Source: Streptomyces broussonetiae (GTDB taxonomy: Bacteria > Actinomycetota > Actinomycetes > Streptomycetales > Streptomycetaceae). Taken from it: a stretch of 64,000 bases of DNA. The translations under genes and the position numbers were made by a program. Within the stretch, counting starts at the first letter, position 1. Every line of letters starts with the position of its first letter. This document shows, piece after piece, positions 1 to 8,720 of the stretch. A model generated the notes under the pieces. The model saw only the letters and a program-made list of their open reading frames with translations. It ran no database searches and was not told the DNA's origin. The DNA is taken from contig NZ_CP047020.1 of the NCBI RefSeq assembly GCF_009796285.1, forward strand, positions 558,001 through 622,000. Direction: 5' to 3'.

Positions 1-155
1 CCCGGCCGCCACAGGGCGGTGAGGACGACTGCGGCGATGCACAGGCGCAAGGTCACCACTCCCGCCGGCCCCACGGTCGGGTAGAGCCGGGTGGTGAGGG
101 CGGCCCCGCACTGCAGGCCGACCACGCCGCCCATGACCAGCCCGGGGGCGGGCAC
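1..155 (-). CDS. DMT-superfamily exporter, RhtA-like (N-terminal part, cut by window edge)
   Basis: Read leftward from a GTG at 155, the frame gives a hydrophobic N-terminus beginning VPAPGLVMGGVVGLQCGAAL, followed by a TVGPAGVVTLRL segment. This pattern is typical of the first two membrane helices of EamA/RhtA (threonine/homoserine exporter) proteins. The frame stays open to base 1, so most of the roughly 290-residue protein is missing. The same frame is open upstream to about 230, where an AGGAGG lies at 225-230, but no ordinary start codon sits at a normal distance from it; the true start is therefore uncertain. It follows the 328-1416 gene in the same direction and is probably the export function of that operon. 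The substrate is not known. Confidence 0.6.
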   Translation of the reverse strand, partial: MPAPGLVMGGVVGLQCGAALTTRLYPTVGPAGVVTLRLCIAAVVLTALWRP

Positions 156-327
156 GGCGCCCAGTCCTCGGCTGATCGCTGCGACAGCGTGCTCACGGCG
201 GGTGTGAAGCTGACTGATGGGTGGCCTCCTTGAGCGTCGGTACGTCGCATGGCGCACGGGCTTTTCGATCCGGGCGATGGGTGTGGCGCCGGGCCGCGCG
301 CCCCGTCCGGCGCGCAGCCCGGCTGTC

Positions 328-1416
328 TCAAGCGGTCGGCACTGCCCGCAACTTCTCGCGAAGGCCGAGCAGTTGCCGCGCCAGTGCCTCCATGTCCTGC
401 GCTTCGTACACCCGCGGTATGTCGGCACCTTGTGCGGACAGGACGTGACGGGCCCGCTCGCCGAAGCGGACGTCGCCGGAGGGCGTGACCACGACGCCGT
501 CACGCTCGGCCATCCGCATCTGCCAGGCCACCGCGTCCTCGGTGGTGAGGCCGTCGGGCAGGTCGAGTGCGATCAGGTCGCCGTGGATGTGGACGGGGTA
601 GCCGCCCGGCAGCCCCAGAGGCCCGGGAAGGTCGGCGCGTACCTCGGCACCGGCGGCCAGGCGCGCGGCGAGCACGGCCGCGGTATGGCCGGTCACCGCG
701 TTCAGCTCCTCGCGGGAGCACGCACGGTGACCGGCGAGCAGTTCCCCCACGCCCTCCAACGGCCGGTCGTCGAGCCATACCCGGGCCTCGTCCGACGGGT
801 GGGCGGGAGCGTACAGGTGGGCGTGGTGGGCCAGGACCCGGAGTCGCTCACCGTTCTGTGGTCGCACGGCGGCGTGGAGCGAGGCGGACAGCGTGGCGGA
901 GTTACCCACGCCGCAGAACACGGGCAGACCCTCGGCATGCAGCAGGGGGTTGACCGCGTCCGGATAGCAGGCGTTGACGAACAGTGCCGTGCTGCCGCTG
1001 TCCTGGATCGCGTGGGCCGCTTCCCGGGCGAGTACCGCGTGCAACGGCAGACCGATACCGAACCCGCCGGCGGTGAGCAGCGCGGTCCAGGCCGAGGGAG
1101 CGCGTGTACTCTCCCACGGCGATTGCATCGAGGCGCAGTTGATGACGACACGTGGCCGTATCCGCAGCAGTACCCCCGCGACGGCGCCTCGGTCCGAGAC
1201 GTCGAGGGCCTCGGCCGTGAACCGGGTGGTGGAAGCGGAGGTCGCGGCACGTGCGCTCGCGATGCAGGCGATCTCGTCCGCCGCCCGGACGGAGCGGGCG
1301 AGCACGGTCACCGTGCCGGGCTGCGGTTGGGCAGCGACAGCCAGCGAATAGCAGATGCTGCGGGCCAGTGAGCCGCCGCCCAGCACGACGATGCCCGCAG
1401 GTGCGGTAGCGGTCAC
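328..1416 (-). CDS. NAD(P)-binding Rossmann-fold enzyme (saccharopine-dehydrogenase-like)
   Basis: This 362-residue protein starts with a clear dinucleotide-binding segment, IVVLGGGSLARSICYSLA at about residues 9-26. VTVLARSVRAADEI follows, where the second strand of a Rossmann fold would lie, and VVINCASMQSPWE is the usual end of strand four. The rest (CYPDAVNPLL, GVGNSATLSASL) resembles saccharopine-dehydrogenase-like or other amino-acid dehydrogenase relatives, but I cannot name the reaction. Its ATG overlaps the stop of the upstream oxygenase gene by four bases (ATGA), so the two are translationally coupled. In this operon it could reduce or oxidise the product of the oxygenase or of the PLP-type protein; that is inference. 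Confidence 0.65.
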   Translation of the reverse strand: MTATAPAGIVVLGGGSLARSICYSLAVAAQPQPGTVTVLARSVRAADEIACIASARAATSASTTRFTAEALDVSDRGAVAGVLLRIRPRVVINCASMQSPWESTRAPSAWTALLTAGGFGIGLPLHAVLAREAAHAIQDSGSTALFVNACYPDAVNPLLHAEGLPVFCGVGNSATLSASLHAAVRPQNGERLRVLAHHAHLYAPAHPSDEARVWLDDRPLEGVGELLAGHRACSREELNAVTGHTAAVLAARLAAGAEVRADLPGPLGLPGGYPVHIHGDLIALDLPDGLTTEDAVAWQMRMAERDGVVVTPSGDVRFGERARHVLSAQGADIPRVYEAQDMEALARQLLGLREKLRAVPTA

Positions 1417-2165
1417 TGCGTGACCCGATGAGCGATCTGGATGCGGCGGAGGTGGCGGCCGGCGTCGGTGAACGCGTTGCGGGCGTGCAGCATGCGCCAG
1501 TTGTCGAAGACGAGCATGTCCCGCCGCTCGTACTGGATGCCCACGTGCTCGCGCTCGAAGTGGTTCTTGGCATCTTCGAGCAGTGGTCCGATCCGGTCGT
1601 CCTCACCGCGCACCAGGTTGTTGAAGGAGTAGCGGACGATGGTGCCGTCGGGGTGGTCCTCGATGACCGGATGCTCGGGGTGCAGGTCGAGGCCCAGGTG
1701 CCGCATCGCGTCGGTGGTTTCCCAGCGCCAGATGCGCTCGCGCAGGTACGCACGGTCGGCCTCGGCCAGCGTCTCGGCCCAGGCGCGGGCGTCGGCGATC
1801 GTGGTTTCGCCCCCCGCGCCGGTGTTGGGGGTTTCGCACCACAGGGCGAGGTAGCGCGGGGGCAGCCCCTCGAAGTCATATCCTTCGGAGTGCGGATAGA
1901 GGGGTTTGGTGTTGCCCGCGTGGTAGAACTCCTCCATTCCCGGCTCCGGCCGGACGTCGCCGACCAGGACCCCGGTGTACTGGGGCACGAAATCGCCGAG
2001 CCGTTTGCAGAAGGCCACCGGGTCGAAGGTTTCGGGCACGCTGCTCATGAAGACGTAGCCGTGACGCTCCATCAGGCCGTGGAAGCTCTTCCACACCATG
2101 TCGTCGGCCAGCGGTGCGCCGTTGAAGTCGGTGAGGGACAGCAGACTGTCCGGGTGCCTGGGCAT
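1413..2165 (-). CDS. TauD/TfdA-family Fe(II)/2-oxoglutarate-dependent oxygenase
   Basis: A 250-residue protein with the family's metal triad visible: His92 and Glu94 in YPHSEGYDFEG and His227 in MLHARNAF. The 2-oxoglutarate-binding arginine is in the RHLRRIQIAH segment (about 238-241). The HxE rather than HxD form is known from the clavaminate synthase, AsnO and VioC group, many of which hydroxylate amino acids, so an amino-acid-type substrate is plausible. PPRYLALWCETPNTGAGGET is also typical of TauD/TfdA proteins. It is third in a leftward operon (panD, DUF6002-like, this gene, Rossmann enzyme, exporter). The start at 2165 gives the expected length for the family. The substrate cannot be deduced. 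Confidence 0.85.
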   Translation of the reverse strand: MPRHPDSLLSLTDFNGAPLADDMVWKSFHGLMERHGYVFMSSVPETFDPVAFCKRLGDFVPQYTGVLVGDVRPEPGMEEFYHAGNTKPLYPHSEGYDFEGLPPRYLALWCETPNTGAGGETTIADARAWAETLAEADRAYLRERIWRWETTDAMRHLGLDLHPEHPVIEDHPDGTIVRYSFNNLVRGEDDRIGPLLEDAKNHFEREHVGIQYERRDMLVFDNWRMLHARNAFTDAGRHLRRIQIAHRVTQ

Positions 2166-2213
2166 GACTGCTCCTGTTCGTACGGGTTCCTGGTTCCGAC
2201 AGGCGGGGCGATG

Positions 2214-3608
2214 TCAGTGGCTGGTCGCTGCGCGTACCGCGTCCTCCACGTGGCCGGCGAGGGCGCTCGCGTCGGCGGCGGTGAGACGGTGATGGTCCGG
2301 CACCGGGCGGTAGTCCTGGTCGCCGTAACTGCCGGAGCCGTGGATCAGTACGTCCTCGCTGTCCGGGAGCAGCCCTCGATCGGCGGCGTTGAGGGTTCCG
2401 GTGACGGCCATGACGAGCGACCACTCGCGCAGGCGCCGAGGATCGGCGGGCAGCGAGACGTCGGCGGCAGCCAGGAGGCCGCGCACTTCGGCGTACCGGC
2501 TCAGGCACTCGTGCAGCGACACGACGAGGCCGCCTCCGCCCTGCGTCGTGATGAGGGGATCCATCTGCGCGGAGGTGACCGGGCGGCGGGTGTAGAAGGT
2601 GGGATCGAGCTGTTCCTCGGGATCGAAGGTCGTCGCCGGGAAGTGCGGGTCGTCCTCCTGCCGGTACAGTCCCTCGGACGGTACGAAGCGGTAGGCGGGC
2701 AGATTTCCGCGGTCGTGGCTGCCATGGCGGAGGCTGAGCACCATGTCGGGGGTGCCGAGGTGCTGGACGAGGAAGTAGCGGGCCCGTGGCAGTGTTCGTC
2801 CACCGCTCTCCGTGACCCCGCGGTGCCCGAGGTCGTGACCGAGTAGCCCGAAGGCGCTGGAGACGGAGTGCACATGGGTCCGGGTGCCGGTGCCGCTGTC
2901 CGTCTCGGGCAACAGGTCCCGTTCGGCAAATGCGCGGATCATGTCCGCGGCCCGGTAGTTGTCCAGCCCCAGGGTGTACCAGACACGGACCCCGTATTGC
3001 CGCCACAGGCGTTCGGCGTGCTCGGCGGTGAACGCGGCGGCCAGTTCCTTGACCGAGGCCGGCTCCGCGGAACCGTGCACCACCAGCGGGTTGCGGCGCC
3101 GGAGCAGGGCGTCCTCGCTCAACGGTGACGACCACAGCTTGGCGGCGGACACATCGGGAACAACGCTGGTGATCTGCAGCTGACCCGCCGTCACCAGACC
3201 GGCGACGATGGCTCGATGCACTGCGTCGCGCAGAGCCGTGGCTTTGTTCGCGGACGAGGGGGTGACGATCAGGATGCGCTCGCCGGTCTCGGTGATGTGC
3301 CGCACCGCCCGGGCGACGATGGTCAGCGAGGCGAACGTCTTGGTGGTACGCGTGCCGGGGTTCCGCATCAGGTCGAGCAGGCGCAGGAAGTGACCGCGAT
3401 AGGTGCCCAGTTCGGCGATGCCGATGTCCGACACCGAGAAGAACTCCTCAAGGGCGAGGCTGGGCTCGGGCAGACGAAACGCGGGCGAGAACGCTTCTCC
3501 GCTGCCGGCGCGGTCGCGTTCGAGAGCGGACAGTGCGTGCTGCAGTTCCTCGTGGTAGTGCGTGAGGGCGTTCGTGAGGACCGTGGATGCGGAGAGCGCG
3601 GTGGTCAA
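2214..3608 (-). CDS. DUF6002-like protein, probable PLP fold-type II enzyme
   Basis: The 464-residue protein resembles what I remember as DUF6002 proteins of Streptomyces. Its middle looks like a threonine-synthase or cysteine-synthase fold. NPGTRTTKTFASL at about 83-95 sits where such enzymes carry the PLP lysine (Lys90 is the candidate), and VTPSSANKATALRDAV at about 125-140 resembles the phosphate or substrate loop region. VVHGSAEPASVKELAAAF follows. A catalytic role is inferred from this fold resemblance only. It lies between panD and the oxygenase in one operon and could carry out a beta- or gamma-replacement or elimination on an amino acid. It could also be a non-catalytic relative. Confidence 0.55.
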   Translation of the reverse strand: MTTALSASTVLTNALTHYHEELQHALSALERDRAGSGEAFSPAFRLPEPSLALEEFFSVSDIGIAELGTYRGHFLRLLDLMRNPGTRTTKTFASLTIVARAVRHITETGERILIVTPSSANKATALRDAVHRAIVAGLVTAGQLQITSVVPDVSAAKLWSSPLSEDALLRRRNPLVVHGSAEPASVKELAAAFTAEHAERLWRQYGVRVWYTLGLDNYRAADMIRAFAERDLLPETDSGTGTRTHVHSVSSAFGLLGHDLGHRGVTESGGRTLPRARYFLVQHLGTPDMVLSLRHGSHDRGNLPAYRFVPSEGLYRQEDDPHFPATTFDPEEQLDPTFYTRRPVTSAQMDPLITTQGGGGLVVSLHECLSRYAEVRGLLAAADVSLPADPRRLREWSLVMAVTGTLNAADRGLLPDSEDVLIHGSGSYGDQDYRPVPDHHRLTAADASALAGHVEDAVRAATSH

Positions 3609-3729
3609 TTCATTACCGTTCAGGTCGAGTTGCAGCCGAAGAGGAGCGGGGAGGCGGGGAGATCTCCGTGAGGGGAGAGGGAGTACGGCACGGGCCCCGG
3701 CGCGGGGTGCGGCCCCGGGGCCCGTCCGG

Positions 3730-4149
3730 TCAGGCGCCGGCTACCCGGTCTCCGCGGACGAGGCCGCTCCCGGGCGGCACTTCGGCCGCGTCCCCGCCGA
3801 ATCCGGTGATCTTGTTCTTGCCGTCGACAAAGACGACCCTCGGCTCGAACTCGTCGGCTTCCTGCGGCGTGACAGCGGCATACGACACGATCAGGACCAG
3901 GTCGCCCACCTGGGCCTGACGCGCCGACGGGCCGTTGACGCCGATGACGCCGGAGCCCCTGGGCCCTTCGATCACATAGGTCGACAGACGGGCGCCGTTG
4001 GTGACGTTGACCAGGTCGACCTTCTCGTGGCGGCGCAGGCCCGCCGCCTCCATCAGATCGAGGTCGATCGTGATGGATCCGACGTAGTTGAGGTGGGACT
4101 GGGTGACGGTGGCGCGGTGGATCTTGGCTTTGAGCGTCTCGAAATACAC
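3730..4149 (-). CDS. panD: aspartate 1-decarboxylase (PanD)
   Basis: PanD makes beta-alanine from L-aspartate using a pyruvoyl group formed by self-cleavage. From the GTG at 4149, which has GAAGGG just upstream, the protein has 139 residues, the normal length. The landmark residues fall at the usual numbers: Lys9 in [12 protein letters not shown], Tyr22, and the Gly24-Ser25 processing site in [27 protein letters not shown] and EPRVVFVD complete the family pattern. It is the first gene of a leftward operon with no pantothenate genes next to it. Here it more likely supplies beta-alanine, or acts on an aspartate analogue, for a specialised pathway than serves coenzyme A synthesis. Confidence 0.93.
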   Translation of the reverse strand: MYFETLKAKIHRATVTQSHLNYVGSITIDLDLMEAAGLRRHEKVDLVNVTNGARLSTYVIEGPRGSGVIGVNGPSARQAQVGDLVLIVSYAAVTPQEADEFEPRVVFVDGKNKITGFGGDAAEVPPGSGLVRGDRVAGA

Positions 4150-4450
4150 GATGGCCCTTCGCGGTTGCGTCTGGTCAGGCGATGGATTCCGGTGTCGCGA
4201 CGTGGTGGAGCGTGGCATGACGAAAACATGGCCACAACCCCTGAGGATCAACGAAATCCGAAGCAATGAAGCGGTGTTGACCTTGCAAATCGCAGGCAGG
4301 TTCCGATCCGTGGCCGTCTTCGAGGTGTTGGGTTTCCGTGGCGCCACGCGAACTGCGGGTCACGTCTTTGCTGGCTCTTTGCAGCCTGACGGGCGGAACA
4401 TCGACCTGGCGGAACCAGTGCGGAGCCGAGCTTGCGCCGCATCGTCGCCG

Positions 4451-5180
4451 TTACTCGAACTCGCGCAGGGCGTGGAGCAGGTGGCGGTGGTTCCAGACCA
4501 GCAGGCGGTTCAGGCGCTGAGGGCGGCAGGTCTGCACCCAGCGTTCCATGAACGCGTTCCTGCGCGGCATGGGGATACCGCTGAGCACGACCTCGATGCC
4601 GGCATCGTTGAGCAGGGCGTCGAAGAGGGCAGGGAACTTGCCGCCCTGTCCCGGATCAGGAATCCTGCCCGGCAGCCCTCCTCCTCGATGTCCATGACGA
4701 GACTCTTCGCGGCCTGGACCGCCCAGGCTGCTGACGGGTGCGCAGTAGCGCCCAGGATCCGGAGCTGCCTTCGGGCGAGGGTCCGATCCCGGCCCTCCCC
4801 CAAGGTCTCCCATACCGTGGAAGCGGCCATCTCGATCCCCAGCACCAGCAGTTCGCCATGCACCCTCTGTAGCCCCACGTGGGATTCGCCCGAGCCAGGC
4901 GCACCACCACGACGCGGATGGAGGGCACAGTGCTGGGTCGGCCCAATCGCTTCGGCCGGGAACGACCGCCTGCCGACGCGCGACCAGGTCGCGGTGCCAT
5001 CGCAGCACCGTATCGGCGCGCACCCAGCAGCCGCAGCCGCAGCCGCAGTCGACGTAGTGCATCGCCCGGGAGCCGGTGCAGCAATGCCGCCAGGAACTCT
5101 CGATCACTCGGAGTGAACCGGTCCCGGTCCATTCCGAGTTGTCGCCTCAGCACCGTGGTCTGATGAACCCTCCCCCGCCA
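4451..5180 (-). pseudogene. decayed integrase-core transposase (IS481/IS3-like type)
   Basis: Pieces of one transposase appear in shifting frames. RFTPSDREFLAALLHRLP lies near the 5' end, then ADTVLRWHRDLVARR, then VHGELLVLGIEMAASTVWE and RILGATAHPSAAW. At the end come GKFPALFDALLNDAGIEVV, MPRRNAFMERWVQTCR and NRHLLHALREFE-like residues. The stretch between the helix-turn-helix part and RILGATAHP is shortened, and the usual C-terminal tail (HRPHQGIANARPL) is absent. At least two frameshifts and an internal deletion make it non-functional. Related fragments lie at 7457-7630 and 38600-38725. Confidence 0.8.
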
Positions 5181-5286
5181 GAGCACCGGCCCGACCGACG
5201 AGGTCGGCACGCCGTGCCCCCCGAACGGTGCCGTGGCGCCTCCACCAGGACGATGCGGTTATCGGCAAGGGCAGCCTCAAGGCCCG

Positions 5287-6180
5287 TCAGCCCGCTCGGG
5301 ATTTGCCCGCGAACACCAGGCCTTCCAGCAGCTCGACAGCACGCTGGGCGGCGGGGTGCCGGGCAATCGACTTCTTCACCGCGAGACTGAGCTTCCGGAC
5401 TGGGGTGGGGGACACCAGTGCGACCGTCGTCAGGCCCTCCGGCAGCTCACCGATACCGAGCGCCGGCACCACCGTCAGCCCGATTCCCGTTGCCACGAAG
5501 GACATCGCAGTCCGGTAGTCGTGTGTTTCCACCACAAAACTCGGGGAGAACCCGGCTTGCGCGCAGGCGTTGAGGAGCACCTGGCGGCACGCCCCTTCAC
5601 GGAGGTCGTTGTCCACCCAATGCCTCTCGGCGAGATCCGCCAACGACACCTTCGCCATCTCGGCGAGGGGGTCGTCGACGCGGACGACGGCGAGGTAGGG
5701 GTCCTCGGTGAGCCTGTGCACATCGACGGACCCGGAGCGCTCGACACCCGCCTCCTCCACGAAGATGTCAACGTCCGGGTCGCCCGGCGTGAACTCGGTC
5801 AGCAGCAGGTCCAGCCGGAGGTCCGGGAACTCTGCACGCAGCGCGGCAACGGTCGGCGCCAGCCACGCCACGCCGGCCGAACCGAAGTAGCCGATGGAAA
5901 GGCTGCCGACCCGGCCGGCGCGCAGATCGCCGACCACCCGCTCGACGTGGCTGAACGCCTCGAACAACGTGTCGGCCTCGGCAGCGAGGGTCCGGCCGGC
6001 CTCAGTGGGCTCGATGCCGCGACCGGATCGTTCGAACAACTGCAGCCCGGTCTCCCGTTGCAGTGTGGCGAGCTGCTGACTCACCGCGGACGGTGTGTAG
6101 CCGAGCGCGGAGGCGCTCGCGCGGATCGAACCCGTCGCGACGACCGCCCTCAGGACGCGGAGCCGTGGAATGTCCAACAT
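5287..6180 (-). CDS. LysR-family transcriptional regulator
   Basis: A 297-residue LysR protein with an N-terminal winged helix (MLDIPRLRVLRAVVATGSIR, then ASALGYTPSAVSQQLATLQR) and the linker and effector-binding domain typical of the family (RVGSLSIGYFGSAGVAWLAP, then VATGIGLTVVPALGIGEL). It is divergent from the EamA-type transporter at 6262, separated by an 81-bp gap that contains an inverted repeat. The classical inference is that it regulates that transporter and itself. The effector is unknown. The ATG at 6180 gives the standard N-terminus. Confidence 0.92.
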   Translation of the reverse strand: MLDIPRLRVLRAVVATGSIRASASALGYTPSAVSQQLATLQRETGLQLFERSGRGIEPTEAGRTLAAEADTLFEAFSHVERVVGDLRAGRVGSLSIGYFGSAGVAWLAPTVAALRAEFPDLRLDLLLTEFTPGDPDVDIFVEEAGVERSGSVDVHRLTEDPYLAVVRVDDPLAEMAKVSLADLAERHWVDNDLREGACRQVLLNACAQAGFSPSFVVETHDYRTAMSFVATGIGLTVVPALGIGELPEGLTTVALVSPTPVRKLSLAVKKSIARHPAAQRAVELLEGLVFAGKSRAG

Positions 6181-6188
6181 GCTGTGAA

Positions 6189-6238
6189 TGTACAGCCATG
6201 CTTAACGTACGTATAGAACTCGTCGCTTGTGCTGTACA
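6189..6238. promoter_or_regulatory. inverted repeat in the LysR/EamA divergent promoter region
   Basis: TGTACAGC at 6189-6196 is mirrored exactly by GCTGTACA at 6231-6238. The arms are 8 bp with a 34-bp spacer holding AACGTACGT, itself partly palindromic. The site lies between the divergent LysR and EamA genes, where LysR proteins normally bind. Its role as the operator is inferred. Confidence 0.5.
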
Positions 6239-6261
6239 GAAAGCGGCATGACGATACCTGG

Positions 6262-7164
6262 GTGACCGATCTAGTTCAGACCGCCCGGCCCACCGGCGCC
6301 GGCAAAACAGACATTGGCAAGATCGCAGCCTCCGCCGGGCTCGCGGTAGTGCTGTGGGCCTCGGCATTCGTCGCCATCCGCGGCATTGGGAACGCGCTGT
6401 CCCCCGCGCCCCTGGCACTGCTCCGGCTGGGCGTCGCGGCCGTCACGCTCACAGTGATCGCGGTGGCCAAACGGGCGGTCCGCGTCCGCCTGTCCCGCAA
6501 GGGCTTCCTGCTGATCGCGGCGTACGCCGTACTGTGGCTCGCCGGTTACACCGTCGCCCTCAACGCAGGGGAACGGCACGTCGACGCCGGGACCGCGGCA
6601 CTGCTGGTGAACCTCGCGCCGCTGCTTGTCGCTGTCACTGCCGGGAGGTTTCTCGGTGAAGGCTTCTCACGATCTCTCATCGTCGGCTCGCTCGTCGCGC
6701 TGGGCGGAACCGCGATCATCGCGACCGGGGCCACCGCACAGCGTGACTGGGCAGGCGTTCTGCTGTGCCTGCTGGCCGCCGTGCTCTACGCCGCGGGCGT
6801 CATGATCCAGAAGGTCACATTGCGTCACGTCGACGGGCTCACCGCGATTTGGCTCGGCTGTGTCATCGCCACCGTGGTCCTGCTGCCCTGGACGCCGCAG
6901 TTGGTCGCCCAGGTGCAGGTAGCGTCGACCGGAGCGGTGCTCGGCGCCATCTACCTGGGCGTGTTCCCCACAGCGATCGGCTTCACCGCTTGGGCTTACG
7001 CACTGCGCCGCATGAACGCCGGTCGGCTCTCCGCGGTGACGTACGCCGTTCCGGCTGTGTCGGTGCTGTTGTCGTGGCTGCTGCTCGCCGAGATCCCGAC
7101 GGCGTACGGGCTCCTCGGCGGCGTGCTCTGCCTTACCGGTATCGCCATCTCCCGCCGGCGGTGA
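6262..7164 (+). CDS. EamA/DMT-family transporter
   Basis: About 300 residues with ten hydrophobic segments and the internal duplication of the drug/metabolite transporter superfamily. The first half starts AGLAVVLWASAFVAIRGIG. The second half (VLLCLLAAVLYAAGVMIQK) ends with AIYLGVFPTAIGFTAWAYAL and LLGGVLCLTGIAISRRR. The GTG at 6262 was chosen because the earlier GTG at 6229 would place the coding start on top of the inverted repeat at 6231-6238. It is divergent from a LysR gene and is probably controlled by it. It likely exports a small metabolite or amino acid, but the substrate cannot be read from the sequence. Confidence 0.88.
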   Translation: MTDLVQTARPTGAGKTDIGKIAASAGLAVVLWASAFVAIRGIGNALSPAPLALLRLGVAAVTLTVIAVAKRAVRVRLSRKGFLLIAAYAVLWLAGYTVALNAGERHVDAGTAALLVNLAPLLVAVTAGRFLGEGFSRSLIVGSLVALGGTAIIATGATAQRDWAGVLLCLLAAVLYAAGVMIQKVTLRHVDGLTAIWLGCVIATVVLLPWTPQLVAQVQVASTGAVLGAIYLGVFPTAIGFTAWAYALRRMNAGRLSAVTYAVPAVSVLLSWLLLAEIPTAYGLLGGVLCLTGIAISRRR

Positions 7165-7456
7165 GTCACCGACGGCCACCACCACCGGGGACCATCACGA
7201 CGGCGTTCGGTGTTCCCGGCCCGCACGAAATCACCGCCGTTCACAACGGCAATGTCCATTGGGCCGTCGATTGCCAGGACGACGGTGAACGTGTCGCCGA
7301 CTACGGTATGCCCGCCCCGGAGATTTCGGCACGATCACGGTCGTAGAAGCGACCACGAGCACTGCTGCTCGCTGCTCAGGCTTCGACCTACGCCACGATC
7401 GTGATCTGTCGAAGGGCGGTCACAATGGCTGCCGAATACCTCATCCATGCTGCTCA
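7165..7456. other. intergenic stretch without recognisable gene
   Basis: No reading frame here gives a recognisable protein on either strand. It lies between the end of the EamA transporter and the tail of a decayed transposase, and is probably relic DNA of the insertion. Confidence 0.5.
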
Positions 7457-7630
7457 GGCCGCAAGTTGGTACGCGTGAAGGGTGCCGCCGAGTCGCGCTC
7501 GTCGTCGCATGCTCGGGCGGGTGATCCTGTCCGGGTCCTCTATCGGGGGGAAGTGGGTGGAGGGGGCGGGCGTTCGCGAGCCCCTGGTGCGGCCTGTGCT
7601 CGATGCGGAACGTCAAACTCGCGCACGGTG
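7457..7630 (-). pseudogene. C-terminal tail of an integrase-core transposase
   Basis: Read leftward, IEHRPHQGLANARPLHPLPP is followed after a one-base shift by DPDRITRPSMRRRARLGGTL and HAYQLAA before a stop. This is the characteristic C-terminus of the same transposase family whose body lies at 4451-5180, which lacks exactly this part. No start or catalytic core is present here. It may be the displaced end of the same copy or the remains of a second one. Confidence 0.75.
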
Positions 7631-7808
7631 CGCGGCCGGCCCCGCGCTCCGGCCGGAAGCGGGGTACCGCTCGCCAACTGGTCGGTGCGGACCTGGCAGG
7701 CCACTCCGAGCGGGGCATCGCCGCGTTCGTGTCGAACTCCATGGTGCGCCGCTGGCCCGCTGAGGACTCGCTCAAGCTCAGCGCCGCTCATGGATCCGTG
7801 GTGGGTGG

Positions 7809-8720
7809 TCATCCCGTCCATCCGGTGTGGTGCAGCCAGTCTTCGAAGGTCATCAAGTCGGGGTGCAGGCGGCGTAGAAGGGGGATGTCCCGGTCTCGGG
7901 CGTAGAGGTCACGGTCGGCGAAGAACTGGAACATCGCTGCATAGTCGTGGCCGAAGTCGGGGACGGCGGCACGCAGGTCGTCATGCGGCATCGGGACGTA
8001 GGTGCTGGGGGTGCCCGTGACCTGGGCGAAGGTGGCGGCGATCTCGTCTCCGGTGAGGCTGTCGCCGATCACCGCGAGGTCGCGGGTGCCCCAGGACTGC
8101 CAGTTGTCGAACATGTGGCAGGCGAACCAGGCGATGTCGTCGAGGGCGACGAGCGGGTAGCGGGCGGCGCCGAGCGGGAGCCTGAAGGTCAGGCCGCCCC
8201 GGCCCTCCGGTCGCGGGGTGAGTCGGTCCCGCAGGTTCTCGAAGTACGGCGCCGTGGTCAGTACCGAGACGTGGTCCGTGTACCAGCCGTCGGTCTCCTT
8301 GCGGAGCATTTCCTCCGACCGCATCAGGTCGATGTGGGCGGCGACGGCGGCTTTGCTGTCGAAGTGCGGGACGGGGTGGCCGGTCAGGGACGCCGCGCTG
8401 TCCAACGAGGACCAGATGAAACGCTCCACGCCGGCCAGCAAGTCGAGCCCTTGCCGGTACTCACCCACGGCGCTGCCCGTCGCGAAGAAGTCGGTGTTGG
8501 CGTAGACGCGTTCGGCCCGCCCGATCAGGACCTCGAGGGCCGCCGGGTCGGAGCGGACCAGTCCCACGCGGTCGGGTGCGGTGGCGACGAGTTCGGTGGC
8601 GTGGGCGGACTGCGGGTGGCGGGTGGGGACGGTGATGATGGCGTCGGTGGTGGCCAACAGGTGCTGGACCACGTGGCGGCCCATGGCTCCGGTGCCGCCG
8701 ACGACCAGGACGTGGGTCAT
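7809..8720 (-). CDS. NmrA-like NAD(P)-binding protein
   Basis: The 303-residue protein opens with a Rossmann nucleotide-binding motif, VLVVGGTGAMGRHVVQHLL, of the GxxGxxG type used by NmrA/atypical SDR proteins. RFIWSSLDSAASLTG and PHFDSKAAVAAHI follow at the positions expected for the family, and LDDIAWFACHMFDN is typical of the NmrA C-terminal half. Relatives include quinone-oxidoreductase-like enzymes and redox-sensing regulators, so either a reductase or a sensor role is possible. Its ATG overlaps the stop of the upstream deacetylase gene by 4 bp, and both are divergent from an HxlR regulator. Confidence 0.82.
   Translation of the reverse strand: MTHVLVVGGTGAMGRHVVQHLLATTDAIITVPTRHPQSAHATELVATAPDRVGLVRSDPAALEVLIGRAERVYANTDFFATGSAVGEYRQGLDLLAGVERFIWSSLDSAASLTGHPVPHFDSKAAVAAHIDLMRSEEMLRKETDGWYTDHVSVLTTAPYFENLRDRLTPRPEGRGGLTFRLPLGAARYPLVALDDIAWFACHMFDNWQSWGTRDLAVIGDSLTGDEIAATFAQVTGTPSTYVPMPHDDLRAAVPDFGHDYAAMFQFFADRDLYARDRDIPLLRRLHPDLMTFEDWLHHTGWTG

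Noticed and set aside
217..1371. Long plus-strand open frame of 384 codons opposite the Rossmann enzyme gene
   Set aside because: It is antisense to a well-supported gene, Arg/Gly-rich and without any motif, as expected for a shadow frame in high-GC DNA.
1428..2846. Plus-strand open frame of 472 codons across the oxygenase and DUF6002-like genes
   Set aside because: It spans two genes on the other strand that have clear family motifs; its own translation is repetitive and has no recognisable domain.
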